A stretch of 64,000 nucleotides of DNA, from the NCBI GenBank assembly GCA_963804595.1, contig CAWDQZ010000008.1, positions 1 through 64,000 of the forward strand. The letters are read 5' to 3'. This document shows positions 9,770-18,716 of the stretch, piece by piece (position 1 is the first letter of the stretch; each line of letters starts with the position of its first letter). The notes beneath the pieces were generated by a model, which was not told the DNA's origin, did no database searches, and saw only the letters and a program-made list of their open reading frames with translations. This stretch comes from DASUPK01 sp963804595. Lineage in GTDB: Bacteria > Actinomycetota > Thermoleophilia > Solirubrobacterales > 70-9. Position numbers and translations under genes: made by a program.

Positions 9770-10354
9770 CTACGAACTGACGTGCGCCTTCTCGCGCTGC
9801 TCCTCGTGCACGCCCTCAGCGAACTCCTCGACGATCTTCGAGTTGAACGCCGGGATGTCATCCGGCTTGCGGCTCGTCACCAGACCGGAATCGACGACGA
9901 CCTCCTCGTCGACCCAGTTGCCGCCCGCATTCCGGATGTCGGTCTGGACACTCGGATACGAGGTCACCTCGCGCCCGTCGACGACGTCCGCCTCGACCAG
10001 CATCCACGGGGCGTGACAGATCGCGCCCACCGGCTTGCCCGCCGCGAAGAACTCTCGGAGGAATCGCACAGCGTCCTTGTCCGTGCGGAGGTTGTCCGGA
10101 TTGGCGACGCCACCCGGCAGCACGACGCCGTCGTAGTCGGACGCCTCGGCCTCTGAGGTCGTCTTGTCGACGTTCCAGGTCTCGCCCTTGTCGAGGTGCT
10201 CGAATCCCTGCACCTGTCCGGATTCCGTCGAGATCACCTCGACCTCGGCACCTGCCTCCTCCACCGCCTTCCGCGGCTCGAAGTACTCGACCTGCTCGAC
10301 GCCCTCGTTCGCCATCAGGAAGGCGATTCGCTTGCCCTGCAATTCGTTAGCCAT
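9770..10354 (-). CDS. DJ-1/PfpI family protein (type 1 glutamine amidotransferase fold)
   Basis: A 194-residue cytosolic protein. GKRIAFLMANEGVEQVEYFE opens the fold, DYDGVVLPGGVANPDNLR is the oxyanion region, and AICHAPWMLVEADVV contains the nucleophile elbow cysteine. These match the YhbO/PfpI subgroup proposed to act as deglycase, protease or stress chaperone; the exact activity is debated. Start ATG at 10354. It lies between the kinase and the aldehyde dehydrogenase on the same strand, with room for separate promoters. Confidence 0.88.
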   Translation of the reverse strand: MANELQGKRIAFLMANEGVEQVEYFEPRKAVEEAGAEVEVISTESGQVQGFEHLDKGETWNVDKTTSEAEASDYDGVVLPGGVANPDNLRTDKDAVRFLREFFAAGKPVGAICHAPWMLVEADVVDGREVTSYPSVQTDIRNAGGNWVDEEVVVDSGLVTSRKPDDIPAFNSKIVEEFAEGVHEEQREKAHVSS

Positions 10355-10430
10355 CTCTCTTCGACTCCTTTCTCAGTGTCATCAGGAGTCGTTTACCCGG
10401 CACCTCCGCAGGGCGAAACGGTTTAAATCG

Positions 10431-11901
10431 TCAGGTCTGGATGGACTTCACCTCGAGGAATTCCTCGAGGCCGAAGCGCCCGTACTCCCGGCCGCGCCCG
10501 GACTGCTTGTACCCGCCGAACGGAGCAAGGGGGTTGAAGGTCGCCCCGTTGATCTGGACCTGGCCGGTGCGCATCCGCCTCGCGAACGCCTTCGCTCGCT
10601 CCGGGTCCGCTGACCAGACGCCGCCGTCCAACCCGTAGATGGTCGAGTTGGCGATTTCCGCCGCCTCGTCCTCCGAGTCGTAGGGAATGATCGACAGCAC
10701 CGGGCCGAAGATCTCCTCCTGCGCGATCGTCATATCCGGCTTCACCTCGGAGAAGACGGTCGGCCGCACGAAGTAGCCGCTGTCCAGCCCCTCGGGCGGC
10801 TCCGCACCGCCGGTGACCAGCTTGGCGCCCTCCTCCTGCCCCTTCTCGATGTAGCTCGCGGACCCGCTCACGCTGTGCGTCGGAGACGAGCGGCCCAAGG
10901 CGCGTCCCGTCCTCGAAGGGATCGCCAGGCTGAGCCTTCTCGGCCGCCGCCTGGGCAACCGCCTCGGCCTCCGCGAGCTTCTCCCGCGGCACCAGCATCC
11001 GGGTGTGCGCGCTGCAGGTCTGTCCCGAGTTCAGGTAGCAGTTGGCGACCCCGTAGCCGACCGCCTTCTGCAGATCGGCGTCGTCGAGGATCACGTTGGC
11101 GGACTTCCCGCCGAGCTCGAGCGCCACCTGCTTGACGGTGTCCGCGGCCACCTGGGCCACCCGCCGCCCGGCACGCGTCGACCCGGTGAAGGAGACCATG
11201 TCCACGTCCTCGTGCGCCGCGATCGCCTCGCCGACCACCGGCCCATAGCCGGTGACGAGGTTGAAGACGCCGGCCGGCAGCTCGAGCGAGTCCATGATCT
11301 CGGCGAGGACGAAGGAGGTGAGCGGCGTCACCTCGCTGGGCTTCACGACCACCGAGCAGCCGGCGGTCAGCGCCGGCGCGACCTTGGCGCAGATCTGGTG
11401 AAGCGGATAGTTCCAAGGGGTGATGCACCCGACCACCCCGACCGGCTCGCGCACGATCAGCGAGTTCCCGATCTGCTCCTCCCAAGGGAGCTCGCTCGCC
11501 ACCTGCGCCATCGATCCGAAGTCCATCGCCGGCAGCCCCGCCTGAATGGTCCTCGCCAGCCCAAACGGCATTGCGCCAACCTCCACCGCGATCAGAGTCG
11601 CGATCTCGTCGGCGCGCTCGGCCAGCGCGGCGCTGATCGCCATGCACGCGTCGACGCGTTGCTCGACCGGCACCTCCCGCCAAATCTCGAAACCGGCCCG
11701 AGCGGCCCGCACGGCCCGATCGACGTCCTCGGGGGTTCCCTCGGGGATCCGCCCGATCACCTGCTCGGTGGTCGAGTCGATCACCTCGATCGTCCCCGAG
11801 CCGGCCGGCTCGACCCACTCTCCGCCGATGAAGAGGCGGTCGCGGACGATCTCGTCGGACGGGTGTCCGGGTTGGGCGGGTGCCTGTGTCTCGGTAGCCA
11901 A
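10431..11901 (-). pseudogene. NAD(P)-dependent aldehyde dehydrogenase, one-base frameshift near 10880
   Basis: Oxidises aldehydes to acids. From ATG 11901 the first frame is a clear ALDH: GCITPWNYPLHQICAKVAPA, VVVKPSEVTPLTSFVLAEIM, VSFTGSTRAGRRVAQVAADT, VALELGGKSANVILDDADLQ (general-base Glu) and NSGQTCSAHTRMLVPRE (catalytic Cys). After GPLVSDAQRERVR it jumps frame to YIEKGQEEGAKLVTGG ... MTIAQEEIFGPVLSIIPYDS ... FGGYKQSGRGREYGRFGLEE, ending at 10431. One surplus base near 10880 explains the break; no long homopolymer is there. It lies 26 bp after the GMC alcohol oxidase, so the pair would convert alcohol to aldehyde to acid. Confidence 0.8.
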
Positions 11902-11927
11902 GTCGTGCTCCTCTGTTCGAAGTTTCT

Positions 11928-13949
11928 CTAAGCCGGTTGAGTCTCGACGGATTCGGCGGAAGGCGCCGTCTCGCCGGCATCCTCAGCGATCGCCTCGGCG
12001 GTGCGGTGCGCAAGCGCCATGATCGAGACCATCGGATTGGTTCCGGACGATGTCGGAAACGCACTGGCGTCCCCGATCCACACGCGCTTGGTGTCGTGCA
12101 GTTCGCCCCACGGGCCCGCAACCGAGGTCTCCGGGTCCTCGCCCATCCTGCAACTGCCCATCTGGTGAGCGCTGAACAGCTTGTAGCCGCCGGCGCGGAA
12201 CGGAATCCGCTTGGCCGCGGAGATGAAGGCCTCGAGGTCGTCGCCCCGCCGCCAGGTGGGCGCGCCCTCGGCAAGCGGACCGATCTGGTGCGCGCCCGCC
12301 GCCTCGTGCAGCCGGACCTGGACCTCGATCCCCCTCTTCAGGTTCTCCAGGTCCAGTGGGTCCGTGACGGAATACATCGGTAGGGACTCGCCCTTCGCAT
12401 CGACCGCGACCTGTCCCGCGCCCCGGTCTCGCGTCAGCGAGATGAAGGTCGCGGTCCGCGAGAACTCCTCCATGCGCTGCTTGTGATCGGCACCCGAGAT
12501 CCACGGCGTCGCCGAGCCGATCAACCCCGGCGCGTACTGCGCCGTCTCGATCAGGAACCCGTAGCCCTCGCCGGTGTCCGCGAACTCGTCACACAGGCCC
12601 GCCTGCGGAGCTCCCCACCAGGCCTGCTGGTCGGTGCCGTAGGCGCCGCCGACGACGGTCGACGGATGCAGCCGCAGGTTCTGGCCGACCGCGGGGCCGC
12701 CGATCCCGGACCGCATCAGAAGCGCCGGTGACTCGAGCGAGCCGCAGGCGACGACGACGCGCGGGGACCGGACCGTGACCTGCGCGCTCCGGCCGTCCGG
12801 CGTCAGCCAGACCGCCTCGACACCCGCGGCACGGCCGCCGTCGGTCAACACCCGGGTCGCGCGGGTGAAGGTCAGAAATCGCGCTCCGTGCCCCTGCGCG
12901 TCCGCGAGCCAGGTCCGGTCCGCGCTCTGCTTGCTGCCGGACTGATCGCCGAACCCGAGGTACCCCGCCATCTCGGGCGAGTGCCTGTCGCGATCGGCGT
13001 TCCGCACGATCGTCTCGAAGCTCCAGCCGAGCGCCTCCGTCCCCTCGCGCAGCCGCTGCTGGGTGCCGTTCAGCTCGCTGCACTCGTCGTTCGCGCTGAT
13101 CCGCTTCATCACCGCGTCGAGATGGCGGTCGTACGCCGACTCGCCCACATCGCCGAGTCCGTGCTCCGCCCACTGCTCCCGCACCGAAGGCCTGGTGCGC
13201 AGGCAATTGGTCCAGTTGATCGTGGTGCCACCGCCGAGCGTCGTGCCCGCCACCAGGCTGACGTTGCCGTCCGCGGTCGGCGTGGGACCGCCACGCCAGA
13301 ACATCTGCTGGTAGGCGGGCAGCTCGAGCTGGTCGAAGTCTGACTCGTTGTAGTAGCCGGCCGCTTCGAGCACGACGACGTCCAGCCCGCGCTCAGCGAG
13401 GACGGCGGCCACGACCGCCCCGCCGGAACCCGAGCCGACGATGCAGACGTCGGCTTCGATCGTCTCCTCCGAGCCCTCCGGCTCATCGATCTTGAGCGGC
13501 TTCTCGATCTCCGGCGGCGCCGAGGCGGGCCCCGGATAGCCGAATGTCTCCCAGTTGGGGTTCTTGCCCGTCTCGGGATCCGGCGCGCCGTAGGTGAGGA
13601 AGAGCGTCATCCCGATCAGCGCCGCCACCCCGGCGGCGGCCCGCGGGTCCGAAAGAGCCGTGTTCCGCAGGATCTGCTCGCGCGATTCCTGCGAGGGGGC
13701 GCGTGCGATCCCCTGGCCGCCGAGCGCATCGATCAGCAGCAGCAGCCCGTCGCGAAGCTCGGGGTCGGGGATCTCGGAGATCAGCTGGGCCGCCCCGAGA
13801 TCGACCCCCAGGTCGCTCGCCTTGCGGCCCCAGTGGCCCTGCGGGTCGCGATCGCGCGGCACGGAAGGCACGACCGTGTCGCAGACGGCCGTGAGGACCG
13901 TGCGCTGGGAGTCGCTGAGCACGATTCCCTCTGCCTCTCCGGAACCCAT
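11928..13949 (-). CDS. GMC-family FAD-dependent (long-chain alcohol oxidase-like) oxidoreductase
   Basis: A 673-residue flavoprotein starting at ATG 13949 (MGSGEAEGIVLSDS). Residues 1-150 form an N-terminal helical domain resembling the leader domain of long-chain alcohol oxidases and gluconate dehydrogenase subunit 3. The FAD Rossmann motif is ADVCIVGSGSGGAVVAAVLA near residue 165, followed by TTLGGGTTINWTNCLRTRP. The C-terminal GMC domain carries AHQMGSCRMG and WIGDASAFPTSSGTNPMVSI with the conserved His and Asn. An upstream extension without motifs is possible. Its partner is the aldehyde dehydrogenase next door. Substrate preference for medium or long-chain alcohols is inferred from family resemblance. 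Confidence 0.88.
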   Translation of the reverse strand: MGSGEAEGIVLSDSQRTVLTAVCDTVVPSVPRDRDPQGHWGRKASDLGVDLGAAQLISEIPDPELRDGLLLLIDALGGQGIARAPSQESREQILRNTALSDPRAAAGVAALIGMTLFLTYGAPDPETGKNPNWETFGYPGPASAPPEIEKPLKIDEPEGSEETIEADVCIVGSGSGGAVVAAVLAERGLDVVVLEAAGYYNESDFDQLELPAYQQMFWRGGPTPTADGNVSLVAGTTLGGGTTINWTNCLRTRPSVREQWAEHGLGDVGESAYDRHLDAVMKRISANDECSELNGTQQRLREGTEALGWSFETIVRNADRDRHSPEMAGYLGFGDQSGSKQSADRTWLADAQGHGARFLTFTRATRVLTDGGRAAGVEAVWLTPDGRSAQVTVRSPRVVVACGSLESPALLMRSGIGGPAVGQNLRLHPSTVVGGAYGTDQQAWWGAPQAGLCDEFADTGEGYGFLIETAQYAPGLIGSATPWISGADHKQRMEEFSRTATFISLTRDRGAGQVAVDAKGESLPMYSVTDPLDLENLKRGIEVQVRLHEAAGAHQIGPLAEGAPTWRRGDDLEAFISAAKRIPFRAGGYKLFSAHQMGSCRMGEDPETSVAGPWGELHDTKRVWIGDASAFPTSSGTNPMVSIMALAHRTAEAIAEDAGETAPSAESVETQPA

Positions 13950-14026
13950 CGACCGGGACTTTACCCGGGACTGGCCGGCTGGCCAGACGCGAGGGTGCGC
14001 CGCAGCGAAGTGAGGCGCAACCCGTT

Positions 14027-15190
14027 TTATTCGAGTCCGCGCACGGCCGCGACGAACAGCAACGCGAGCCCGCACCCAGCCGCCCCGATCGCGAAGGCCG
14101 GCCCTGCCCCATGGTCCTGTGCCAGCACGCCGGTCGCCGCTGCGCCCGCCCCGCTGCCGATCGCACTCGAGGTCGAGGACCAGCCGAACGCCTCTGCCAG
14201 GAACCGGGATGAAGCGAGGTCGAGCAGCACGATCAACGTGGTCAGCACCGGACTGAGAACGGTCCCCAGCACGAGAAGCAGCACACCGGCGAGAACGAGG
14301 CCCTCCACCGGAACGAGCACCGCGAAGCCGATCGTGCTCAGCGCGAGCAGCACGAGCAGCCGGGCCCGCGGCGACGAGTCCCAGTGACGGCCCCCGTAGA
14401 CCAGCGCACCCGCGATTCCGCCGACCGAAGTCACGGCGAGCAGAAAGCCGGCGACCGAGGGATGACCGGCGGAGCTGGCAAGGGCCGGCACCCCGATCTC
14501 GATCCCTCCGAGCGCGATTCCGAAGAGGAACTCCAGCGACAGGACAAGCCGGACACCGTGTTCGCGGAGCGGCCCGGCGCGCTGGTCCTCCGGGGACCGG
14601 ACCCGGAGGTCCGGCACGGAAAGCCCCAGCCAGAACAGGCCGGCCCCGGAAACCACCGCGACCGCGAACAGCGCGGCAGAGGGTGAGGCTGCTCCCGCCA
14701 CCACGCCCACCAACAGCGGCCCCGCGAGAATCGACCCCTCCTGGATCATTCCGATGACGCTGTAGACGGTGGTCCGGTCCTCACCTGCGAGATCCGCCCA
14801 GATCAGCCGCTGCGTCTGCGTGACCGGAGGCAGCCCCAGGCCGGCTATCAGCGACATCACGACCACCACGACACCGGGAAGGTCCGACCGCACGATCGGT
14901 ATCAGCAGCAGGAGCGCCACCGTCTGCCCCACGGCGATGACCATGAGCACGAGCCGAGGCCCCCTGGTGTCGATCAGGCGCCCCTGAATCGGCCGGGCGA
15001 TCGCCGCGCCGATCACGAAGCCGGCAGCGGCCGCGCCACCCAATCCGAGCGATCCGCGAGTCTGCTGGATCAGCAGGATCAACGCCAGGACGGTGCCGCC
15101 CTGGGTCAGTTGGGCGAAGAAGCCGGCGAGGCTCTGGTCCCTGAACCCCGGTTCGGCGAGGAGCGGTCTGTAGCGCGCGAAGTCCGGCAA
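14027..15190 (-). CDS. MFS transporter
   Basis: A 387-residue membrane protein with about 12 hydrophobic segments, beginning FARYRPLLAEPGFRDQSLAG and including GFVIGAAIARPIQGRLIDTRGPR (the loop 2-3 Asp/Arg motif of the major facilitator superfamily) and GLPPVTQTQRLIWADLAGE. Substrate unknown; MFS proteins of this length in Actinobacteria are often annotated as drug or sugar exporters. It sits 50 bp after the proB stop on the same strand and separates proB from the alcohol oxidase. Start is the codon at 15190. Confidence 0.85.
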   Translation of the reverse strand: MPDFARYRPLLAEPGFRDQSLAGFFAQLTQGGTVLALILLIQQTRGSLGLGGAAAAGFVIGAAIARPIQGRLIDTRGPRLVLMVIAVGQTVALLLLIPIVRSDLPGVVVVVMSLIAGLGLPPVTQTQRLIWADLAGEDRTTVYSVIGMIQEGSILAGPLLVGVVAGAASPSAALFAVAVVSGAGLFWLGLSVPDLRVRSPEDQRAGPLREHGVRLVLSLEFLFGIALGGIEIGVPALASSAGHPSVAGFLLAVTSVGGIAGALVYGGRHWDSSPRARLLVLLALSTIGFAVLVPVEGLVLAGVLLLVLGTVLSPVLTTLIVLLDLASSRFLAEAFGWSSTSSAIGSGAGAAATGVLAQDHGAGPAFAIGAAGCGLALLFVAAVRGLE

Positions 15191-15241
15191 GACGGACTCG
15201 CACGCTACTTCCCGGCCGGATCAGCTCTTCAGCAGCTCGAG

Positions 15242-16330
15242 CTAGGTCAGCACGAAGTAGTCCCGGTGCACCGCCTCCTCAGAGGCGTGCGGGAGGAGCT
15301 CGCGGACCTTGTCCGAGCGCAGACCCTTGATCCGGCGGAGCTCACCGGCCGAGTAATTGACGATTCCCTTGCCGATCGTTCTGCCGTCGGCAGTGACCTC
15401 GACGGCGTCGCCCGCTTCGAACTCGCCGTCGACCTCGGTGATCCCGACCGGCAGAAGGCTGCTGCCGCTCTCACGGAGGACGCGGGCCGCTCCGTCGTCG
15501 ACCCACAGCCGGCCGTGGCTGGGCTTCGCGTAACGGAGCCAGAGCTTGAAGCTGGAGGACCGCTCGCGATGCGGCGCAAAACGGGTTCCGGTCATCTCAC
15601 CCGAGGCCGCGGCCAGCAGCGTGCCGTCGGCGGTGCCGTCGCAGATCACGGCGGAGATTCCGGAGGCACCGGCCATTCCCGCGGCCGCCACCTTGCTCCG
15701 CATCCCACCGAGACCGAACGGTGAGGTGTGCTCGCCGATCTCATAGCCCGCCAGCTGGGATTCCTCGGTCACCTCGGTGACGAGCTCGGCGTCGGAGTGG
15801 CGGCGCGGGTCCTTCGTGTGGAGCCCCGCCTGGTCGGTGAGCAGGACGAGCAGCCTGGCTTCCAGCATGATCGCAACCTGGGCAGCGAGGAAGTCGTTGT
15901 CGCCGAAGGTGATCTCGTCGGTCGCCGTGGTGTCGTTCTCGTTCACCACCGGGACCACGCGCCAGTCGAGCAGCCGGCTGAGGGTGCGGCGCGCGTTCAG
16001 GTAATTCGTTCGCAGCTGCAGGTCGGACGCCGTGAGCAGCACCTGTGCCGCTCGCACGTCCCCCGTGGCCAGCCGTTCCTCGTATGCCCGGAAGAGGCTC
16101 CCCTGCCCGATGGCGGAGGCGGCCTGAAGCTCGTCGATCGCCGAGGGGCGACGGCCGAGGTCGAGTACCCGGATGCCCCGGGCGATCGCGCCCGACGTGA
16201 TCATCACGACGTCCTCGCCGCCGGCGTGCAGTTCGGCGACCTGCGAGCAGACGCGGTCGAGGACGTCGGCCCGGAGCGTTCCCTCCTCTCCGGCGACGAT
16301 CGAGGAGCCGAGTTTCGCGACCACGGTCAT
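15242..16330 (-). CDS. proB: glutamate 5-kinase with C-terminal PUA domain
   Basis: First step of proline synthesis. Start ATG 16330 (MTVVAKLGSSIVAG); the reading frame is open further upstream but that part lies antisense to the nitrilase and has no family similarity. Kinase motifs are MITSGAIARGIRVL, ASAIGQGSLFRAYEE, VVPVVNENDTTATDEITFGD and GGMRSKVAAAGMAGASG. A PUA domain follows from ~residue 275 (GRLWVDDGAARVLRESGSSL ... AGDAVEV). The 362-residue length is normal. Control is normally feedback by proline on the kinase. It is divergent from the nitrilase gene with 54 bp between starts. Confidence 0.95.
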   Translation of the reverse strand: MTVVAKLGSSIVAGEEGTLRADVLDRVCSQVAELHAGGEDVVMITSGAIARGIRVLDLGRRPSAIDELQAASAIGQGSLFRAYEERLATGDVRAAQVLLTASDLQLRTNYLNARRTLSRLLDWRVVPVVNENDTTATDEITFGDNDFLAAQVAIMLEARLLVLLTDQAGLHTKDPRRHSDAELVTEVTEESQLAGYEIGEHTSPFGLGGMRSKVAAAGMAGASGISAVICDGTADGTLLAAASGEMTGTRFAPHRERSSSFKLWLRYAKPSHGRLWVDDGAARVLRESGSSLLPVGITEVDGEFEAGDAVEVTADGRTIGKGIVNYSAGELRRIKGLRSDKVRELLPHASEEAVHRDYFVLT

Positions 16331-16339
16331 GGCGCGGCA

Positions 16340-16345
16340 AGTGTA
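16340..16345 (-). promoter_or_regulatory. -10-like element for proB (short or leaderless transcript)
   Basis: On the minus strand TACACT lies nine bases upstream of the proB ATG at 16330. It keeps the A2 and T6 positions of a TATAAT element, and transcription would begin at or next to the start codon. No Shine-Dalgarno sequence is visible. Same spacing as the GATACT element before the SnoaL gene at 62803. Confidence 0.35.
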
Positions 16346-16372
16346 GGTACGGCCATGTCGCCCTCGCGGGCG

Positions 16373-16378
16373 TATGCT
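16373..16378 (+). promoter_or_regulatory. -10-like element for the nitrilase gene (leaderless)
   Basis: TATGCT lies six bases upstream of the nitrilase ATG at 16385 and no ribosome-binding site is visible. Together with the divergent proB element this makes a compact 54-bp bidirectional promoter. Confidence 0.3.
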
Positions 16379-16384
16379 CGCCGC

Positions 16385-17377
16385 ATGACTGAGCTCCGGA
16401 CGGTCCGCGTCGCAGCGGCGCAGGCGACCCCGGTGATCCTCGACGCGCCGGCGACCGTGAGCAAGGCGGTCGATCTGATCGCCGAGGCGGCTGGTCAGGG
16501 TGCGGAGCTCGTGGTCCTGCCCGAGACCTTCGTTCCTCTCTATCCGTCCGGCACCTGGGCCAAGCAGGCAGCTTCGTTCGATGGCTTCGACGAGTTCTGG
16601 GAACGCCTCTGGTCCAACTCGGTCGAGGTCCCCGGACCGCTCGTCGACGAGTTGATCGCCGCATGCCACGAACACGGCGTGCATTGCGCGATCGGCGTCA
16701 ACGAGCGGGAGCTGGAACGGCCGGGGACGATCTACAACGCGCTGCTCCTGATCGGACCCGGCGGCCTCCTGTCGAAGCACCGCAAGTTGATGCCGACCCA
16801 CCACGAGAAGCTTTTTCACGGGATCGGCGCGGGCGGCGACCTCGCGGCGACCGACACGCCCCTCGGCCGAATCGGCGGCCTGATCTGCTGGGAGAACATG
16901 ATGCCCCTGGCCCGTTACGCGGTCTACCGAACCGGCCCGCAGATCTGGGTCGCACCGACCGCTGACGACACCGACGGCTGGCTCGCGACCATGCGCCACA
17001 TCGCTCTCGAGTCAGGTGCCTACGTGATCTCGGCGCCGCAGTACATCCCGCGCTCCGCCTTCCCCGACGACTTCCCCGTCCCGCTCCCGGACGAGGACGT
17101 ATTCGGACGAGGCGGGGCGGCGATCATCGAGCCGACGGACGCGGATGTCATCGCCGGGCCGCTCTACGACCAAGAGGGGATCGTCATCGCCGAATGCGAC
17201 CTCCGCGCCGGCCTGCATGCGAAGCGCTGGTTCGACGCGGTCGGCCACTACAGCCGCGAGGACGTCCTCTTGCGCGAGCTTGGCCGGGAAGTGAACGGCG
17301 AGACGGCTTCGCCGCCAGATCGCGGCCACGAGCGGCCGCCCGACACAACCGCTCGGGACTTCGTCCCTCGCTCTTAG
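16385..17377 (+). CDS. nitrilase / carbon-nitrogen hydrolase
   Basis: A 330-residue nitrilase-superfamily enzyme that hydrolyses a nitrile or amide. The Glu-Lys-Cys triad is visible in LVVLPETFVPLYP, KHRKLMPTHHEKLFHG and GGLICWENMMPLARYAVY. LFHGIGAGGDL and the conserved GGAAIIEP near the C-terminus match branch-1 nitrilases. Start ATG 16385. The last ~25 residues (ASPPDRGHERPPDTTARD onward) are encoded by the structured repeat at 17304-17398 and look unrelated to the family, so the natural end was probably replaced by the repeat. It converges on obgE, ending 21 bp from its stop. Confidence 0.9.
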   Translation: MTELRTVRVAAAQATPVILDAPATVSKAVDLIAEAAGQGAELVVLPETFVPLYPSGTWAKQAASFDGFDEFWERLWSNSVEVPGPLVDELIAACHEHGVHCAIGVNERELERPGTIYNALLLIGPGGLLSKHRKLMPTHHEKLFHGIGAGGDLAATDTPLGRIGGLICWENMMPLARYAVYRTGPQIWVAPTADDTDGWLATMRHIALESGAYVISAPQYIPRSAFPDDFPVPLPDEDVFGRGGAAIIEPTDADVIAGPLYDQEGIVIAECDLRAGLHAKRWFDAVGHYSREDVLLRELGREVNGETASPPDRGHERPPDTTARDFVPRS

Positions 17378-17398
17378 CCGAGCGGCCTGGTGGCCGCT
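17304..17398. repeat. structured ~96-bp repeat, copy A (nitrilase end / obgE stop)
   Basis: One of three near-identical elements (others at 31874-31970 and 42360-42455). Outer stem GCGGCCAC (17322-17329) with GTGGCCGC (17390-17397); inner stem GGCCGC (17334-17339) with GCGGCC (17382-17387); apical hairpin GGGAC-TTC-GTCCC (17355-17367). It abuts the obgE stop codon on the minus strand and encodes the last residues of the nitrilase on the plus strand. Unlike the other copies, the ATG at the far end has become GCG. Could act as a bidirectional terminator between convergent genes. Confidence 0.85.
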
Positions 17399-18679
17399 TC
17401 AGGATGGATCGAGCTCGAACTCGAGCTCGCCCACCACCACCTCGTCGCCCGGCTCGAACCCCGCCCGCTGAAGCTCGGCGATCACGCCGATCTCGCGCAG
17501 CCGACTCTCGAGGTAATCCAGAGCCTCAGGGTTCTCGAGGTCATGTCGGGCGATGAGCAGCTCGATTCCCCGCCCGCTGACCCTGAAGCGACCGTCGCCC
17601 TCCTGAATGACGTCAAAGCCCTCCTCCTCCCCCGGGCGATAGACGCGGTGCCCGGCGTCGAGATCCTCCCGGCGCGCCGGAGCTGCCCCCTCGGGCAGCA
17701 CGGTGAAGATCGCTCGCACCAGCTCGTCCAGACCCGCCCCGGTCGCGGCCGAGATCCCCAGCACCTCGGCGGCGGCGGCGCCATGACGCTCGCGCCAACC
17801 CGAGACCAATCGACCGGCCTCCTCCGAGGGGATCAGGTCGATCTTCGACAGCGCGACGATCTCCGGCAGCTCGTCGAGCTCGGCACCGTAGACCGTGAGC
17901 TCCGTTCGAACCGCCCGGTAGTTCGATTCGGGATCGCCCTCCGCCGGCGCGACCTCCACCAGATGGACGAGCAAGCGGCAGCGCTCCAGATGGGCAAGGA
18001 ACTCGTGTCCGAGACCCGCGCCCTGGGCGGCCCCCTCGATCAGGCCCGGGATGTCGGCGATCACCAGCTGCCGATCGTCGAACTCGATCGCGCCGAGATT
18101 CGGCTCGACCGTGGTGAAGGGGTAGCCGGCGACCTTGGGATCGGCTCTTGTGAGGCGTGCCAGCAGCGAGGACTTGCCCGCGTTCGGCAATCCCACCAGG
18201 CCGACGTCGGCCAGCAGCTTGAGGCGCAGCTCGATCTCGCCGGACTCGCCCTCGAGCCCGCGCTCGGCGAAGCGCGGCGCCTGGCGAGTCGAGGTCGCGA
18301 ACCGCTTGTTCCCGTGGCCGCCCGACCCGCCCCGGGCGACGACGACGCGCTGGCCGTCCCGGAGCAACTCGATCTCGGAGCCGTCGAGCCCGCGGACCAC
18401 CGTCCCCGGAGGTACCCGGATGTCCCGGTCCTCCCCTCGCTCGCCATGCTGGCGCTTCCCCTTGCCGTGCTCACCGCGGCCCGCGCGGAAGTGCCGGCTG
18501 CGGCCGAGCGAGGAGAGATCACGGCGCTGGGCGTCGGTGACCAGCACGACGTCACCGCCGCGCCCGCCGTCGCCGCCGTCCGGGCCGCCGCGAGGCACGT
18601 GCGCCTCGCGCCTGAAGCTGACCACGCCGTTCCCACCGCGGCCTCCCTCGACGTGGATCTTCGCTCGGTCGAAGAGCAT
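17399..18679 (-). CDS. obgE: GTPase ObgE/CgtA
   Basis: Ribosome-assembly and stress GTPase acting on the 50S subunit. The N-terminal glycine-rich Obg fold (KIHVEGGRGGNGVVSFRREA, GGDGGRGGDV) is followed by the G domain: GLPNAGKSSLLARLT (G1), DIPGLIEGAAQGAGLGHEFL (G3) and ALSKIDLIP (G4). The C-terminal OCT domain spans roughly residues 345-426 and ends at 17399. Length 426 is typical of Actinobacteria. It follows rpmA after the Vps62/membrane fusion gene, the usual rplU-rpmA-obgE order with one insertion. Confidence 0.97.
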   Translation of the reverse strand: MLFDRAKIHVEGGRGGNGVVSFRREAHVPRGGPDGGDGGRGGDVVLVTDAQRRDLSSLGRSRHFRAGRGEHGKGKRQHGERGEDRDIRVPPGTVVRGLDGSEIELLRDGQRVVVARGGSGGHGNKRFATSTRQAPRFAERGLEGESGEIELRLKLLADVGLVGLPNAGKSSLLARLTRADPKVAGYPFTTVEPNLGAIEFDDRQLVIADIPGLIEGAAQGAGLGHEFLAHLERCRLLVHLVEVAPAEGDPESNYRAVRTELTVYGAELDELPEIVALSKIDLIPSEEAGRLVSGWRERHGAAAAEVLGISAATGAGLDELVRAIFTVLPEGAAPARREDLDAGHRVYRPGEEEGFDVIQEGDGRFRVSGRGIELLIARHDLENPEALDYLESRLREIGVIAELQRAGFEPGDEVVVGELEFELDPS

Positions 18680-18716
18680 GCCCCGAAGTTAGGGGCTGGT
18701 CTCAGCTGGGGGCGGG

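Noticed and set aside
16331..16999. N-terminal extension of proB
   Set aside because: Open frame only; it is antisense to the nitrilase and the family start is at 16330.
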